From: Dictyobacter aurantiacus
Lineage (GTDB): Bacteria; Chloroflexota; Ktedonobacteria; Ktedonobacterales; Ktedonobacteraceae
Direction: 5' to 3'
Length of the DNA: 64,000 bases
Assembly: GCF_003967515.1 (NCBI RefSeq)
Contig: NZ_BIFQ01000001.1
Span: 3,472,001-3,536,000, forward strand
Shown here: piece by piece, positions 53,946 to 62,500 of the stretch
Layout of the letters: each line of letters starts with the position of its first letter
Numbering within the stretch: the first letter of the stretch is position 1
Notes under the pieces: model-generated
What the model was told of the DNA's origin: nothing
The model's input: the letters and a program-made list of their open reading frames with translations, nothing else
Database searches by the model: none
Position numbers and translations under genes: made by a program

Positions 53946-54899
53946 CTATTTCTGCTCGTACTTCCAGACCTTCACATTGGCAAAGGTGGCATCGACAGGT
54001 GTGCCATTGTCGATCACACCAACCCCGATTTTGCCGCTGCCCAGGCTATTGTCGGTGATCTCGCCCAGATAGTGGCCATTGATCAGGATCGTTATGGTAT
54101 CCTTGTCGGCAAGCACCATCAACTGATTCATGTTGTTGAAGCCGCTGTTAATCACTGCACTGCTTCCTTGCAGGAGGACATTGCCGCTGGCCCCATTGTA
54201 GAGATCGAGTGCGTAGGTGCCGTTGCTGCCAACGTGAAAAAAATAGTAGGCGCTGTTGGCGCCATCGACACGGAAGAGCAGCCCTGCCTGTCCCAGGTTC
54301 CCTTTGACAATGGTGACATCGGCCTGGTAGGCGAGTTGCGCTACGTTGGTAGCGCGCGCAATACAGGGCTGTAGATACATAAACTGAGCCTCGCTGGCAT
54401 GGTAGGTCCCGCCGCTAAATGTGCATCCCGTATCGGTGGACCCGTTGCCGCTATCCCATTTGCTGCTTCTGCTATTGTCGGTCATCGGATCATCGATGGT
54501 GGCTTTGCCGTCTGTGCTGTTCTGGTATCGATTCTCGTTCGCGGTGGCTGTGGCCGTGGCATCCATAACACCCTGGGTGGCGACGGCTGCCAGGTTGCCT
54601 TCGGCGGTAGCTGTCGCCTCGATCTGTGCCTGGGCATTTTGAAAATACTGAGCCGTTCCCTGCACCCTGGCCTGGGCCGTCGTCTGCACGCTGCTGGTCT
54701 GCTGCGCCTCTACCGTCGCGGTACGCCGGAGGGCGCCTCTATAGTGGGTTGTGGTCTCAAAGACGAGCAGTCCCAGCGCGCTGATCACCAGCAATATGCA
54801 TAGGATGGCGGCCAGTAGCGAACTGATCATCCCAGGCAGTGAGCGGCGTTTTCGAGAGCGCGGTGGCGGCGGCCATATGGGCCTAACTGAATCCATCAT
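53946..54899 (-). CDS. Membrane-anchored DUF1080/LamG-like protein
   Basis: A 317-residue protein: basic N-terminus, one membrane helix (about residues 22-48), an Ala/Thr/Gln-rich helical stalk (VEAQQTSSVQTTAQARVQ), then a beta-sandwich domain from about 145. The domain has the family features GCTFSGGTY, a conserved F/YLxPCIA, and a final VWKYE. Such domains resemble concanavalin-type sugar-binding folds; no catalysis is shown. The ATG at 54899 is one base after the stop of a zinc-ribbon frame (54901-55110), with GGGAGA upstream. Confidence 0.75.
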   Translation of the reverse strand: MMDSVRPIWPPPPRSRKRRSLPGMISSLLAAILCILLVISALGLLVFETTTHYRGALRRTATVEAQQTSSVQTTAQARVQGTAQYFQNAQAQIEATATAEGNLAAVATQGVMDATATATANENRYQNSTDGKATIDDPMTDNSRSSKWDSGNGSTDTGCTFSGGTYHASEAQFMYLQPCIARATNVAQLAYQADVTIVKGNLGQAGLLFRVDGANSAYYFFHVGSNGTYALDLYNGASGNVLLQGSSAVINSGFNNMNQLMVLADKDTITILINGHYLGEITDNSLGSGKIGVGVIDNGTPVDATFANVKVWKYEQK

Positions 54900-54900
54900 G

Positions 54901-55110
54901 TTAGATCTCCCATGTTGATATAGATGATGGCTGCAAGGGCTGGCCTGTCGGTGGCTGGAATAGTTGCCGGGATGCGGCTGTCGATGCAGTGGATGATATT
55001 TCCCTCTGCCGCATTCCCGCCGATAAAAAGTTGGCGGATACTGGCTGGCTACAGCCTGGGCATCGATAGACCGGGTTGGGTAAATATAATCCACACGATG
55101 GACAGTTCAT
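54901..55110 (-). CDS. Zinc-ribbon protein, split from the following DUF1080-like protein
   Basis: A 69-residue reading frame opening MNCPSCGLYLPNP, then YRCPGCSQPV, a four-Cys zinc ribbon, followed by a Ser/Gln/Pro-rich linker. GGAG lies 8 nt before the ATG. The paralogue at 55273 has the same ribbon and linker fused to the membrane domain, so this frame looks like the detached N-terminus of the next gene. Either a frameshift or nonsense change split them, or the stop/start junction (TAACATG) couples two proteins. Confidence 0.65.
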   Translation of the reverse strand: MNCPSCGLYLPNPVYRCPGCSQPVSANFLSAGMRQREISSTASTAASRQLFQPPTGQPLQPSSISTWEI

Positions 55111-55272
55111 GACAATGTCTCCACTTTTTGATGCTGCGAAATCAACAACTCTATTTTATATGATTATTGTGCATTTACCAATATATATACCAGCTAAGCT
55201 ATTTGGATATAGTACTATTCGCAACACGCTTCAGGTGGTACTTCCCTTTTTTATGTATCTCCACCGAGATAA

Positions 55273-56397
55273 CTATAAGCGCCAGATATGTAGATTACTA
55301 AAGCTGGCGACCGTTGCATGCTGACGATTGACAGCCATGATCCCGATCGTGCCGATCCTATAACTGTTGTCGCTGGCGCTCCCCACATAGTGTCTGTTGA
55401 TGTAGAGGTAGATATTGTCATCTCTGGCAATGATCGTCAGGGTGTTCGTCCTGCCAATCCCTGTTTTAATGAACGGGCTTTGATCATAGATCAGGGGGAT
55501 GGCGTAGCCGTCGCCCCTGGTGAGAATCAGGCCGTAGACACCAGAGCGATCAATCCGAAAGCTATAGAAGCTTTTGTCGTGGTTCGTGGAGCGAAAAATG
55601 ATGCCGCCCTCGTCGCCTTTTTCGATCCTCATTTGCATCTCTAGCGCGAAGTTGCGGAATCGGGTGGCATGGGCGAAGCAGGGAGCATAAGAACCAGTTT
55701 TGAAGACGCTGCTATGCAGACCATCCGGGGTAAACGCGCACCCCCCACCATCCCTGGTCGGATAGATGTCCCATTTCTGACCCGTTTCAAACAACAAGGG
55801 TGCGCTGATAGCCGGTCGGCTCCGGGTGCTCATGGTATAGAGGTTTTGCAGGGCCGTTGTGGTCGCCTGTGCTTGAACCGTCGCCTGCGCGGCGGCTGTT
55901 GATGCCGCTTTTTTCTGTCTGATTGCTGCCTGGGTGGCCTGGACAATCTGGGTAGCCAGCGCCTGTGCCGTTGCTTTGTGATGGAGGGTAACGAGATGGT
56001 TGGCATAAGCGATCGCGGTGGCCTGGGTATGCAGCTGGGCTGGGCGAGTGACCTTTGTATAATAGAGCAGGCTAGCGCCACTGGCTATCAGGAGTAGGGC
56101 CAGTAGCATGATAGCCCCCAGCATAATGCCGATCACTATTTTGTGCTGCTGTACCTCATGTGTCTGGATCGTTGGGGCTGAAGCCACCGCGACCATATAA
56201 TGATGGGCGCGCGCGGCTTCGGATTGATAGTCGGTTTCGTCGGGGACGGCGTAACCCGATGGTGGTGCCCCTCCTGGGCCAGCGTAGGATGTATGATAGG
56301 GATCTTCATTGATGGTTGCCGCCAGGTTCCAATGGCAATAGGGGCAGCGCGTCATTCCTGGCGATAGCATGTTCCCGCATTGAGGGCAATTGTACAT
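55273..56397 (-). CDS. Zinc-ribbon, membrane-anchored DUF1080/LamG-like protein
   Basis: A 374-residue protein: zinc ribbon (YNCPQCGNML, RCPYCHWNL), a linker, one membrane helix (about 90-118), an Ala/Thr/Gln helical stalk, and a C-terminal beta-sandwich with GGGCAFTPDG, APCFAHATRF and a final HIWRL. It is the intact paralogue of the split pair to its left. The ribbon would be cytoplasmic and the sandwich outside. AGGAG lies 8 nt before the ATG at 56397. The function is unknown; a surface sensor or adhesin is possible. Confidence 0.78.
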   Translation of the reverse strand: MYNCPQCGNMLSPGMTRCPYCHWNLAATINEDPYHTSYAGPGGAPPSGYAVPDETDYQSEAARAHHYMVAVASAPTIQTHEVQQHKIVIGIMLGAIMLLALLLIASGASLLYYTKVTRPAQLHTQATAIAYANHLVTLHHKATAQALATQIVQATQAAIRQKKAASTAAAQATVQAQATTTALQNLYTMSTRSRPAISAPLLFETGQKWDIYPTRDGGGCAFTPDGLHSSVFKTGSYAPCFAHATRFRNFALEMQMRIEKGDEGGIIFRSTNHDKSFYSFRIDRSGVYGLILTRGDGYAIPLIYDQSPFIKTGIGRTNTLTIIARDDNIYLYINRHYVGSASDNSYRIGTIGIMAVNRQHATVASFSNLHIWRL

Positions 56398-56444
56398 GAA
56401 CAACTCTCCTATCATACGTTGCAGCAGGGCATTCTCGGTCCCTG

Positions 56445-57299
56445 CTAGAGTTTCCAGACCCTGGCGTGAGAGTAGGCAACCAGTGTTGAGCGTTTATAAT
56501 TATTGGCCAGCACCCCGATCTGTCCACTGCTCAACGTCGTATCGATGACGCTGGTAACGTATTTTCTATTGATATAGAAATCCAGTGAGCTTCCACTGGC
56601 CAGTACCGCCAGCGTATTGACCTGTCTATAGCCTGTGATAATCTGGCTGTTATATCCATCCGCTAGCGTCTGGGCGGCTTTCCTATTTTCACCGGAATAG
56701 TAGTAGATGCTGTAGCTTCCATCCTGCCCTACTACGAAAATATAGGATTGCGAGTTATCGCCATGAGAGCGGATAATCAGGCCACCAGCATCACCGCTGA
56801 TAATCTTCATATCTACCTGATAGACAAAGTTGCTCAGGCTGGTATTTTTAGCGATGCAGGGTAGGAAGAAGCCTTTTTCAGCGACCGTGACATTATAGGT
56901 GGAATTGTTGAAAGTACAGCCCGAACCGGTATCCCAGTTATAGATATCCGGATTGTGGAGGTCGTCATTAATGCTGGGGAACGAACTGGTGACCAGGTCA
57001 TAATTGTTTTGATGGCGGGCGACCGCTGTGGCCGTTGCCCTATCCTGGGCTATCAGGGTCGCTGAGATTTGCGCGGCATGTGTGGCTCTGACATGTACCG
57101 TCTGTTGAATGCGCGCTATAGATGTCGCTGTACCCTGTATGCGCAGGATATAGGGGTGATACACGATCTTATATCCGATCAAGGTGCTGCTACCCACCAC
57201 CAGAAGTAGTGCCGTCGCGATTGCCAGTGTGATTTTTGAAAATCTATGCTTGTCTGCTGTTTTTAATAGTCCTGTGTTCGACTTGGCCTCAAATTCCAT
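56445..57299 (-). CDS. Membrane-anchored DUF1080/LamG-like protein without zinc ribbon
   Basis: A 284-residue third paralogue: short cytoplasmic N-terminus, one membrane helix (about 25-45), a helical Ala/Thr stalk (RATHAAQISATLIAQ), and the beta-sandwich with SGCTFNNSTY, FFLPCIAKNT and a final ARVWKL. It lacks the zinc ribbon of its neighbours. GGAGG precedes two ATGs (57302, 57299); the second has the better spacing. The three genes are tandem on one strand, but gaps of 50-160 nt leave co-transcription uncertain. Confidence 0.75.
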   Translation of the reverse strand: MEFEAKSNTGLLKTADKHRFSKITLAIATALLLVVGSSTLIGYKIVYHPYILRIQGTATSIARIQQTVHVRATHAAQISATLIAQDRATATAVARHQNNYDLVTSSFPSINDDLHNPDIYNWDTGSGCTFNNSTYNVTVAEKGFFLPCIAKNTSLSNFVYQVDMKIISGDAGGLIIRSHGDNSQSYIFVVGQDGSYSIYYYSGENRKAAQTLADGYNSQIITGYRQVNTLAVLASGSSLDFYINRKYVTSVIDTTLSSGQIGVLANNYKRSTLVAYSHARVWKL

Positions 57300-57378
57300 C
57301 ATCAACCTCCTACCCACATTGTACAGAGCGCCACATAATCACATTACAGGTTTTGGGAACGCTTAAATGGCTTTATAC

Positions 57379-57427
57379 AAGAAAACGAGCATGCCTTCTG
57401 TTCGCAGAAAAGCATGCTCGTTTTCTT
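57379..57427. terminator. Terminator after the SufT-like gene
   Basis: A 16-bp outer stem (57379-57394 with 57412-57427) carries a second 5-bp stem in the loop. It lies 20 nt beyond the stop codon of the minus-strand SufT-like gene. Confidence 0.8.
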
Positions 57428-57446
57428 CTAGTATACCGGTAACTGG

Positions 57447-57758
57447 CTAAATCATCCCCAGTTCCCATTTAGCATCTTCAGTCATACGATCTGGTGACCA
57501 GGGTGGATCAAATGTCAGCTCGACTTTGCAGTTTTTGACATTTTCCACCTGTCTCACACGCATCTCGACCTCTGACATTACCTCGCCTGCCATGGGACAT
57601 CCCAGCGCGGTAAGCGTCATCGTAACGTCGACGTTGCCCGTCTCGTTATTGATGTCCAGCCCATAGACAAGTCCGAGGTCAACAATATTAACCGGTATCT
57701 CCGGATCATAGCACTCACGGAGCGCGTCCATGAGCTCTGCTTCATTAATTTCTGCCAT
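57447..57758 (-). CDS. SufT/MIP18 (DUF59) family iron-sulfur assembly protein
   Basis: A 103-residue single-domain DUF59 protein. It has the signature DPEIPVNIVDLGLVY, MTLTALGCPMAG with the conserved Cys, and a C-terminal PPWSPDRMTEDA. The family helps mature Fe-S proteins, usually within suf operons. No other suf gene is near, so it acts from a distance. It is monocistronic with its own terminator. Confidence 0.93.
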   Translation of the reverse strand: MAEINEAELMDALRECYDPEIPVNIVDLGLVYGLDINNETGNVDVTMTLTALGCPMAGEVMSEVEMRVRQVENVKNCKVELTFDPPWSPDRMTEDAKWELGMI

Positions 57759-58032
57759 TGGATGTAGCTGCCTTTCCGAACATATGAAAACGTAAGGATT
57801 TATATTATACTCAGGTCAGGAACAGGGCCCATCCATAGAGCTTCTGCTCAGGTGCCACATGCTATATGGAGCGAAAAGAAGCTTTCTGCACTCAATTCTG
57901 ACTCTGGTGGCTCGCCCAGTTTACCATACATTTTCAGATCTTTTCAACCCTATTGGTTCCCTATTCCGAGTAAACTAGTAGGATTATCTTGCCTGTAATA
58001 TATACCGAACAGGAAGGATTTGTCAAAGGATT
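57759..58032. other. Intergenic stretch upstream of the SufT-like gene
   Basis: These 270 nt hold the SufT-like promoter region. I see no gene and no clear repeat before the composite element at 58033. Confidence 0.4.
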
Positions 58033-58245
58033 TCGGGCGGCCGCATGCGCGGCGGCCCGATTTTTTTGGGAGTGTGTCTGACTCTCGTCACCCTGGGGGC
58101 ACGTGCGCTCCCCCGCACGCGCGGCCGCTGCGCAGCCGCGCTGGTTTTTATATGTTGGTGCATCGGGTGCGCATCTGCGCACCCGATGCACCAACATATA
58201 AAAAGATGGTGAGCTCGCCGAAATCAAAAGCTCATGAGGAAAGAT
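58033..58245. repeat. Composite repeat, inverted copy of the 27.1-kb element
   Basis: Read on the minus strand it has the same order as 27.1 kb: a GAGCTTTTGATTTC-type module (about 58210-58240), a palindrome with 29-bp perfect arms and a 2-nt loop (58145-58173 with 58176-58204), then the GC-rich block (58078-58143) ending GTGACGAGAGTCAGA. A GGGCGGCCGC stem with a T-run (58033-58067) follows. It lies between divergent genes, so it is not positioned as a terminator. Confidence 0.8.
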
Positions 58246-58301
58246 GGCGCACACGACGCAAGTCTGACACGTTCTGAGCTCACGCACCCCTAGGGTGACG
58301 G

Positions 58302-58378
58302 GGTCATACATCATCCCTTTGATAGGGATCGGGGGCACTCGGCGCCCCCGATCCCTATCAAAGGGATGATGTATGACC
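58302..58378. repeat. 35-bp-arm hairpin between divergent genes
   Basis: Arms 58302-58336 and 58344-58378 pair perfectly with a 7-nt loop. The nearest genes (SufT-like and histidine kinase) point away from it. A small palindrome GTGAT-GA-ATCAC next to a TATAAT lies downstream at 58471-58488, a candidate kinase-gene promoter/operator. Confidence 0.75.
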
Positions 58379-58621
58379 ATGCCCAAACGTGACATTTCGG
58401 TTTCTAGGGATGAAAATAGAATGGAATAGGACATTTGTCATGGATAAAGATGAGGTTTGCCCACGGATGGGTGATGAATCACTATAATATATATGCGAGT
58501 TGTTATATGTACTAATGTATATTTTGCTCCTTGCCGGTTGGGATTGCTGGTGGTGAGGTAGACGTAGCGATAACCAGTAAGTCATCACGGTAGCAATGTG
58601 GTATGCGGAGGAAGAGAGAGA

Positions 58622-59551
58622 ATGATGCTAGACGTTACCGGGTTTTCCGATGTTTATGTGACGCAAAATGAGGAGCGCCGTCGCCTTGCACGCGAGCTGC
58701 ACGATGGTGTTGTCCAGTCTCTGGTTGCTCTGGTGACCGATCTTGAGCAGTTTCGTGCCCAGCAGTTTTTTGACCCTGAGTTGAGCGAGAATGTCGAGAA
58801 CTGGTATACGCTGGCTCGTAATAGCTTGCTGTCTCTGCGCCAGACGTTGAACGGCATGCGTCCGGTGGTGATGGGAAACTTCGATTTTATTGAGCATATC
58901 CTGGCGATGCTCAAAAGCATGCAGGACGCGGGCTATCACGTGACTTTCGAATGTAATAACTGGCCGCATCAATTGCCTGTTGAGTATGCCTCCAACCTCT
59001 ATCAGGTTGTGCGCGAGGCTATCATCAATGTATGTAAACATGCCGAAGCTTCGACGATCGTTGTGCATCTGTATGGGTCCGAGGGCTGCCTGCATATGCA
59101 TGTTTGTGATGATGGGGTAGGGATGGTTGGCGCTTTTGCTTCGGTTGGCTCAGCACATGGCTGGCACCAGGGATTATATGGCCTGCGCGAACGTGTATTG
59201 ATGCTGGGTGGGCGTATCACCATTGAAAGTATGCCTCGCCAGGGTACACGTCTGAATATGGATGTTCCAATGCCTCTCTCTACATCAGCCGCGCTGTCTT
59301 ATCAGGCACAGAGCAAGCAGGATGTCGAGGAGGGGCCGCAAGATGATAGCCTGACCGCGCGTGAGCGTGAGCTGATCATCTTGATCGCGCAAGGACTGGT
59401 GGTGAAGGAGATCGCGCGCATCCTGGAGGTGAGCGAGAAGACGGTGCGCAACCATATCAGCAACATCTACCATAAGCTGGCCGTCTACGATCGCGCCCAG
59501 CTGGTTATCTATGCCATGAAGAAGGGCCTGGTTGATCTGAATTCCCTGTAA
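58622..59551 (+). CDS. Histidine kinase fused to a LuxR-type DNA-binding domain
   Basis: A 309-residue protein of unusual build. It opens almost directly with a HisKA_3 dimerisation/phosphoacceptor helix (RELHDGVVQSL, His27). A HATPase_c domain with N-box REAIINVCKHAEAS, G1 DDGVGM and G2 YGLRER is next. It ends in a LuxR/GerE helix-turn-helix (LTARERELIILIAQG, VSEKTVRNHISNIYHKL). There is no membrane or sensor domain and no receiver domain between kinase and DNA-binding parts. AGGA-rich DNA precedes ATG 58622. It could sense and bind DNA in one chain. Confidence 0.9.
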   Translation: MMLDVTGFSDVYVTQNEERRRLARELHDGVVQSLVALVTDLEQFRAQQFFDPELSENVENWYTLARNSLLSLRQTLNGMRPVVMGNFDFIEHILAMLKSMQDAGYHVTFECNNWPHQLPVEYASNLYQVVREAIINVCKHAEASTIVVHLYGSEGCLHMHVCDDGVGMVGAFASVGSAHGWHQGLYGLRERVLMLGGRITIESMPRQGTRLNMDVPMPLSTSAALSYQAQSKQDVEEGPQDDSLTARERELIILIAQGLVVKEIARILEVSEKTVRNHISNIYHKLAVYDRAQLVIYAMKKGLVDLNSL

Positions 59552-59578
59552 TGTCATGCCATCGGCCGTGCTGGCCTG

Positions 59579-62500
59579 CTAGCGGGCGGTGACTACGACC
59601 GGTTCGGCTAGCAAGGTATTCATGCTCCTGCAATAAGTGATCAGGCGCGAAAAGGTTGGCAGGTTTGCGAGCGCTGGCACACAGCCAACCAGGATAAGCT
59701 TGCGCTGTGCGCGTGTCAGGGCCACATTCAGGCGATGCGGATTGATCAGAAACTGGCGACGCTGACTTTCGCTGGCCGGTTCATGGCTGGTGGCGAACGA
59801 TATGATCATAACCAGGCGCTCACCCCCTTGAAAACGGTCCACGGTATCAACGCTCAAAGCCGTATCGGTTGGCAGGGCCTGCCAGTTGCTCTCGGGATGG
59901 GTGGCGAACAGGTGACGACGGATATTGGCGACCTGCGCCCGGTAGGGGGCGATAATCCCGATATCTTGCGGCTGGATGCCACGCGCCAGCAATCCAGCTA
60001 CCAGCTCGCGTACGGCTCTCGCCTCCGCGTTGTTTTGCTTGGCTTCGGGACTGGCCTCTTGATCTCGCACATCCCAGAAGACCAGCGGAAATCTGGGGTC
60101 CAGCGCTTTGTGGACCGCCTCTTGCTCCGTTTTCTGCAACTGGAGCAGGCGCGATGCCGCGATGGGGGGCAGACGACGATTGGCCACCGAAGGATGGGCC
60201 TCCAGTTGCTTTTCGTAAAAGACGGTGGATGAAAAGTTTGAGATCCACTTGTTCATGCGATACTGCGTCAGCAGTGGCACGCAGGCGCTGACATCGAGTG
60301 GATGCTGCTGCATATATTCATCGTTTCGCTGCTTCAGAAAGCTGAAGAGCGAGTCGGCCAGGCCCGCTTCGCTGGCTTCCGGACTGAGCACCAGCGGTGG
60401 GAGTTGTTTTTCATCTCCGACCAGGATAAAGCGGCGCGCGAAACGCAGAGCACCCAGGATAGCCGGAATGGTCAGCTGACCGGCCTCGTCGATGATGGCG
60501 ACATCGAAGGAGAAGCCCACGTTGGTGTTGCCCGCGTCGCCGCTGCTACCCGTGTTGGGTGTGTATTTATCCGAAGACCAGGTGGCGGTTGTCGAGGCTA
60601 CTACGGGTGTAGTATACAGCATATCAAAGACGAGATCCTGGTAAGATGGATTGGGATGAAATGGATCATCTTTTACCTTCTCGCCTCTGGCCAGCGCCTG
60701 TTGTGCGATCTTGAGCCGCTCTTTGAGCAGCCAGGGCTTAATCTCATCGCTGACGCTGCGCTCACTGCCTAGTCGTAGGAACTGCGTAAAGCCTTCCCGC
60801 TGCAGCCTCTTTAACATATTGTCGACGGCCTGGTTGGTGAAGGCGGCCAGCATAATACGCTGGCCCTGGTCGGTCAGACGTTTCACGATTTCGGCGATGA
60901 CGCTGGTCTTGCCGGTGCCGGGAGGACCATGGATGAGCAGGTAATCCTTCATCTGCAGCGCTCGCAGCACGGCCAGATTCTGCTCGCGATTGAAGTCGGC
61001 GCGACCGGTGATCTCCTCATTCATGAAGCGGGGGCGTATCTTGCCAGCCACCAGGTCCTGCATATGCGAGGGAACGTGGTGCCATCGCACCAGATTTTGT
61101 AGCGTGCGCACATGGACAAGATCGTTGTCGTAGCGGTCGATGAGCTGTGGCTGCGCGATCAACTCACGCGTCCAGACGCTGACATGTTCAGCACTGATGG
61201 CGGTAATGGTGCCGCTGACCACTTCGCCCGCGACCGGATTGCCATCGCTAAGCAGAATCTCGTCACCCTCGCGTAGCTCGGAGGTATTGGCGCAGCGAAA
61301 GGTCAGGGACCAGCCATCGCTCTGGATCTCTGGCGGCTCGACCGGTGTCAGTCCCTGGATCGCGCTGCCGCGTTCGATACGCTCTTCGACCGGTGTCAGC
61401 CAGAGCAGAGCCTGCTGCTGCTCTCCCGCCTGCCCCTCAATCTGCAGCAGGTGATAGTATTTGCTGAAGAAGGCGCGCTCGGCTGGAAGAATCGTGCGGG
61501 GCATCCTGGTTGGCAGGGTTGTACCCTCTTTTTCTAACCCGCTGACCGCTGGTTGGTCGGAGCTTTCTGGCCTGGTGGGTTCCGGTGGCTGCCACTGTAG
61601 GAGCGCTGAAACCGTCTGGCAATGTTCGAGCATGGCGCATTTGCTGCAGCGCGAAGGTCCCGGTGGCGCTGACGGGATGCCGGTGACGTGGTTGAGGATC
61701 AGATTGTTACGCGTCTCGTTGACGCGCTGGATCTCACGGATACTGGCGCGAATGCCAAATGACTGCGCCTTTCCCGGTGTGCCGCTATAGAGCAAGGTGG
61801 CAAAGGCGCGCTTCATCTTTGACTGACGGCGTACCGCCAGCAGCGCATGATAGCCCAGCACCTGCCAGCGATGGTCGCGCTTCGGCAGGTCTCCACTGGC
61901 ACCGCCGGTCTTCAGTTCCAGCAACCGCTGCTGACCGGCCTGCTGCCAGAAAATATCCAGGCGGCCGCGCAGACCGATCTCTGGCGCCAGCAGGAACGTC
62001 TCGGCCCGCACCTGGTTGCCGACCTCCGCCTGCTGGTCATCGGCGACGACACCGGGCAACGTCCACAGTGTATTGCTTTCACTCTCGTACCAGCGCGCCA
62101 GGCTTTCGAGGTGCGGCTGCACATCCGAGCGCATCGTCTCAACCGGAACATCTGCCAGGGCGATATCGATGCTGTTGAGATCAAGGGCCTGGTCCAGGTG
62201 TCGCTGCATCACCTGTAGTGGCGTCTCGGTCTCTTGTGGTTGTTGCGTGTCGCCAGTAAAGGTGCCGCGATCATGTTCTTTGAGTAGCTCCTTGAAGCAG
62301 TAGTGCACGATGTTTCCGCGAATGGTCGCCGAGTTGGCGGAGGACGGGATGAGCCGGTTCAGCAGATACTGACGCGTACAATATTCGGCCTGATTGAGGG
62401 CGGTGATGTTCAGCAGGATGTCTGATTCCAGCACGGCCAGGGTATAGGAGTTGCCCTGATAGCGTCGCCGCGTGCCATTTTTATATTCGATCACCACCGG

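Noticed and set aside
57961..58434. A 157-codon minus-strand frame
   Set aside because: It crosses the composite repeat and several palindromes; the protein is low-complexity and has no ribosome site.
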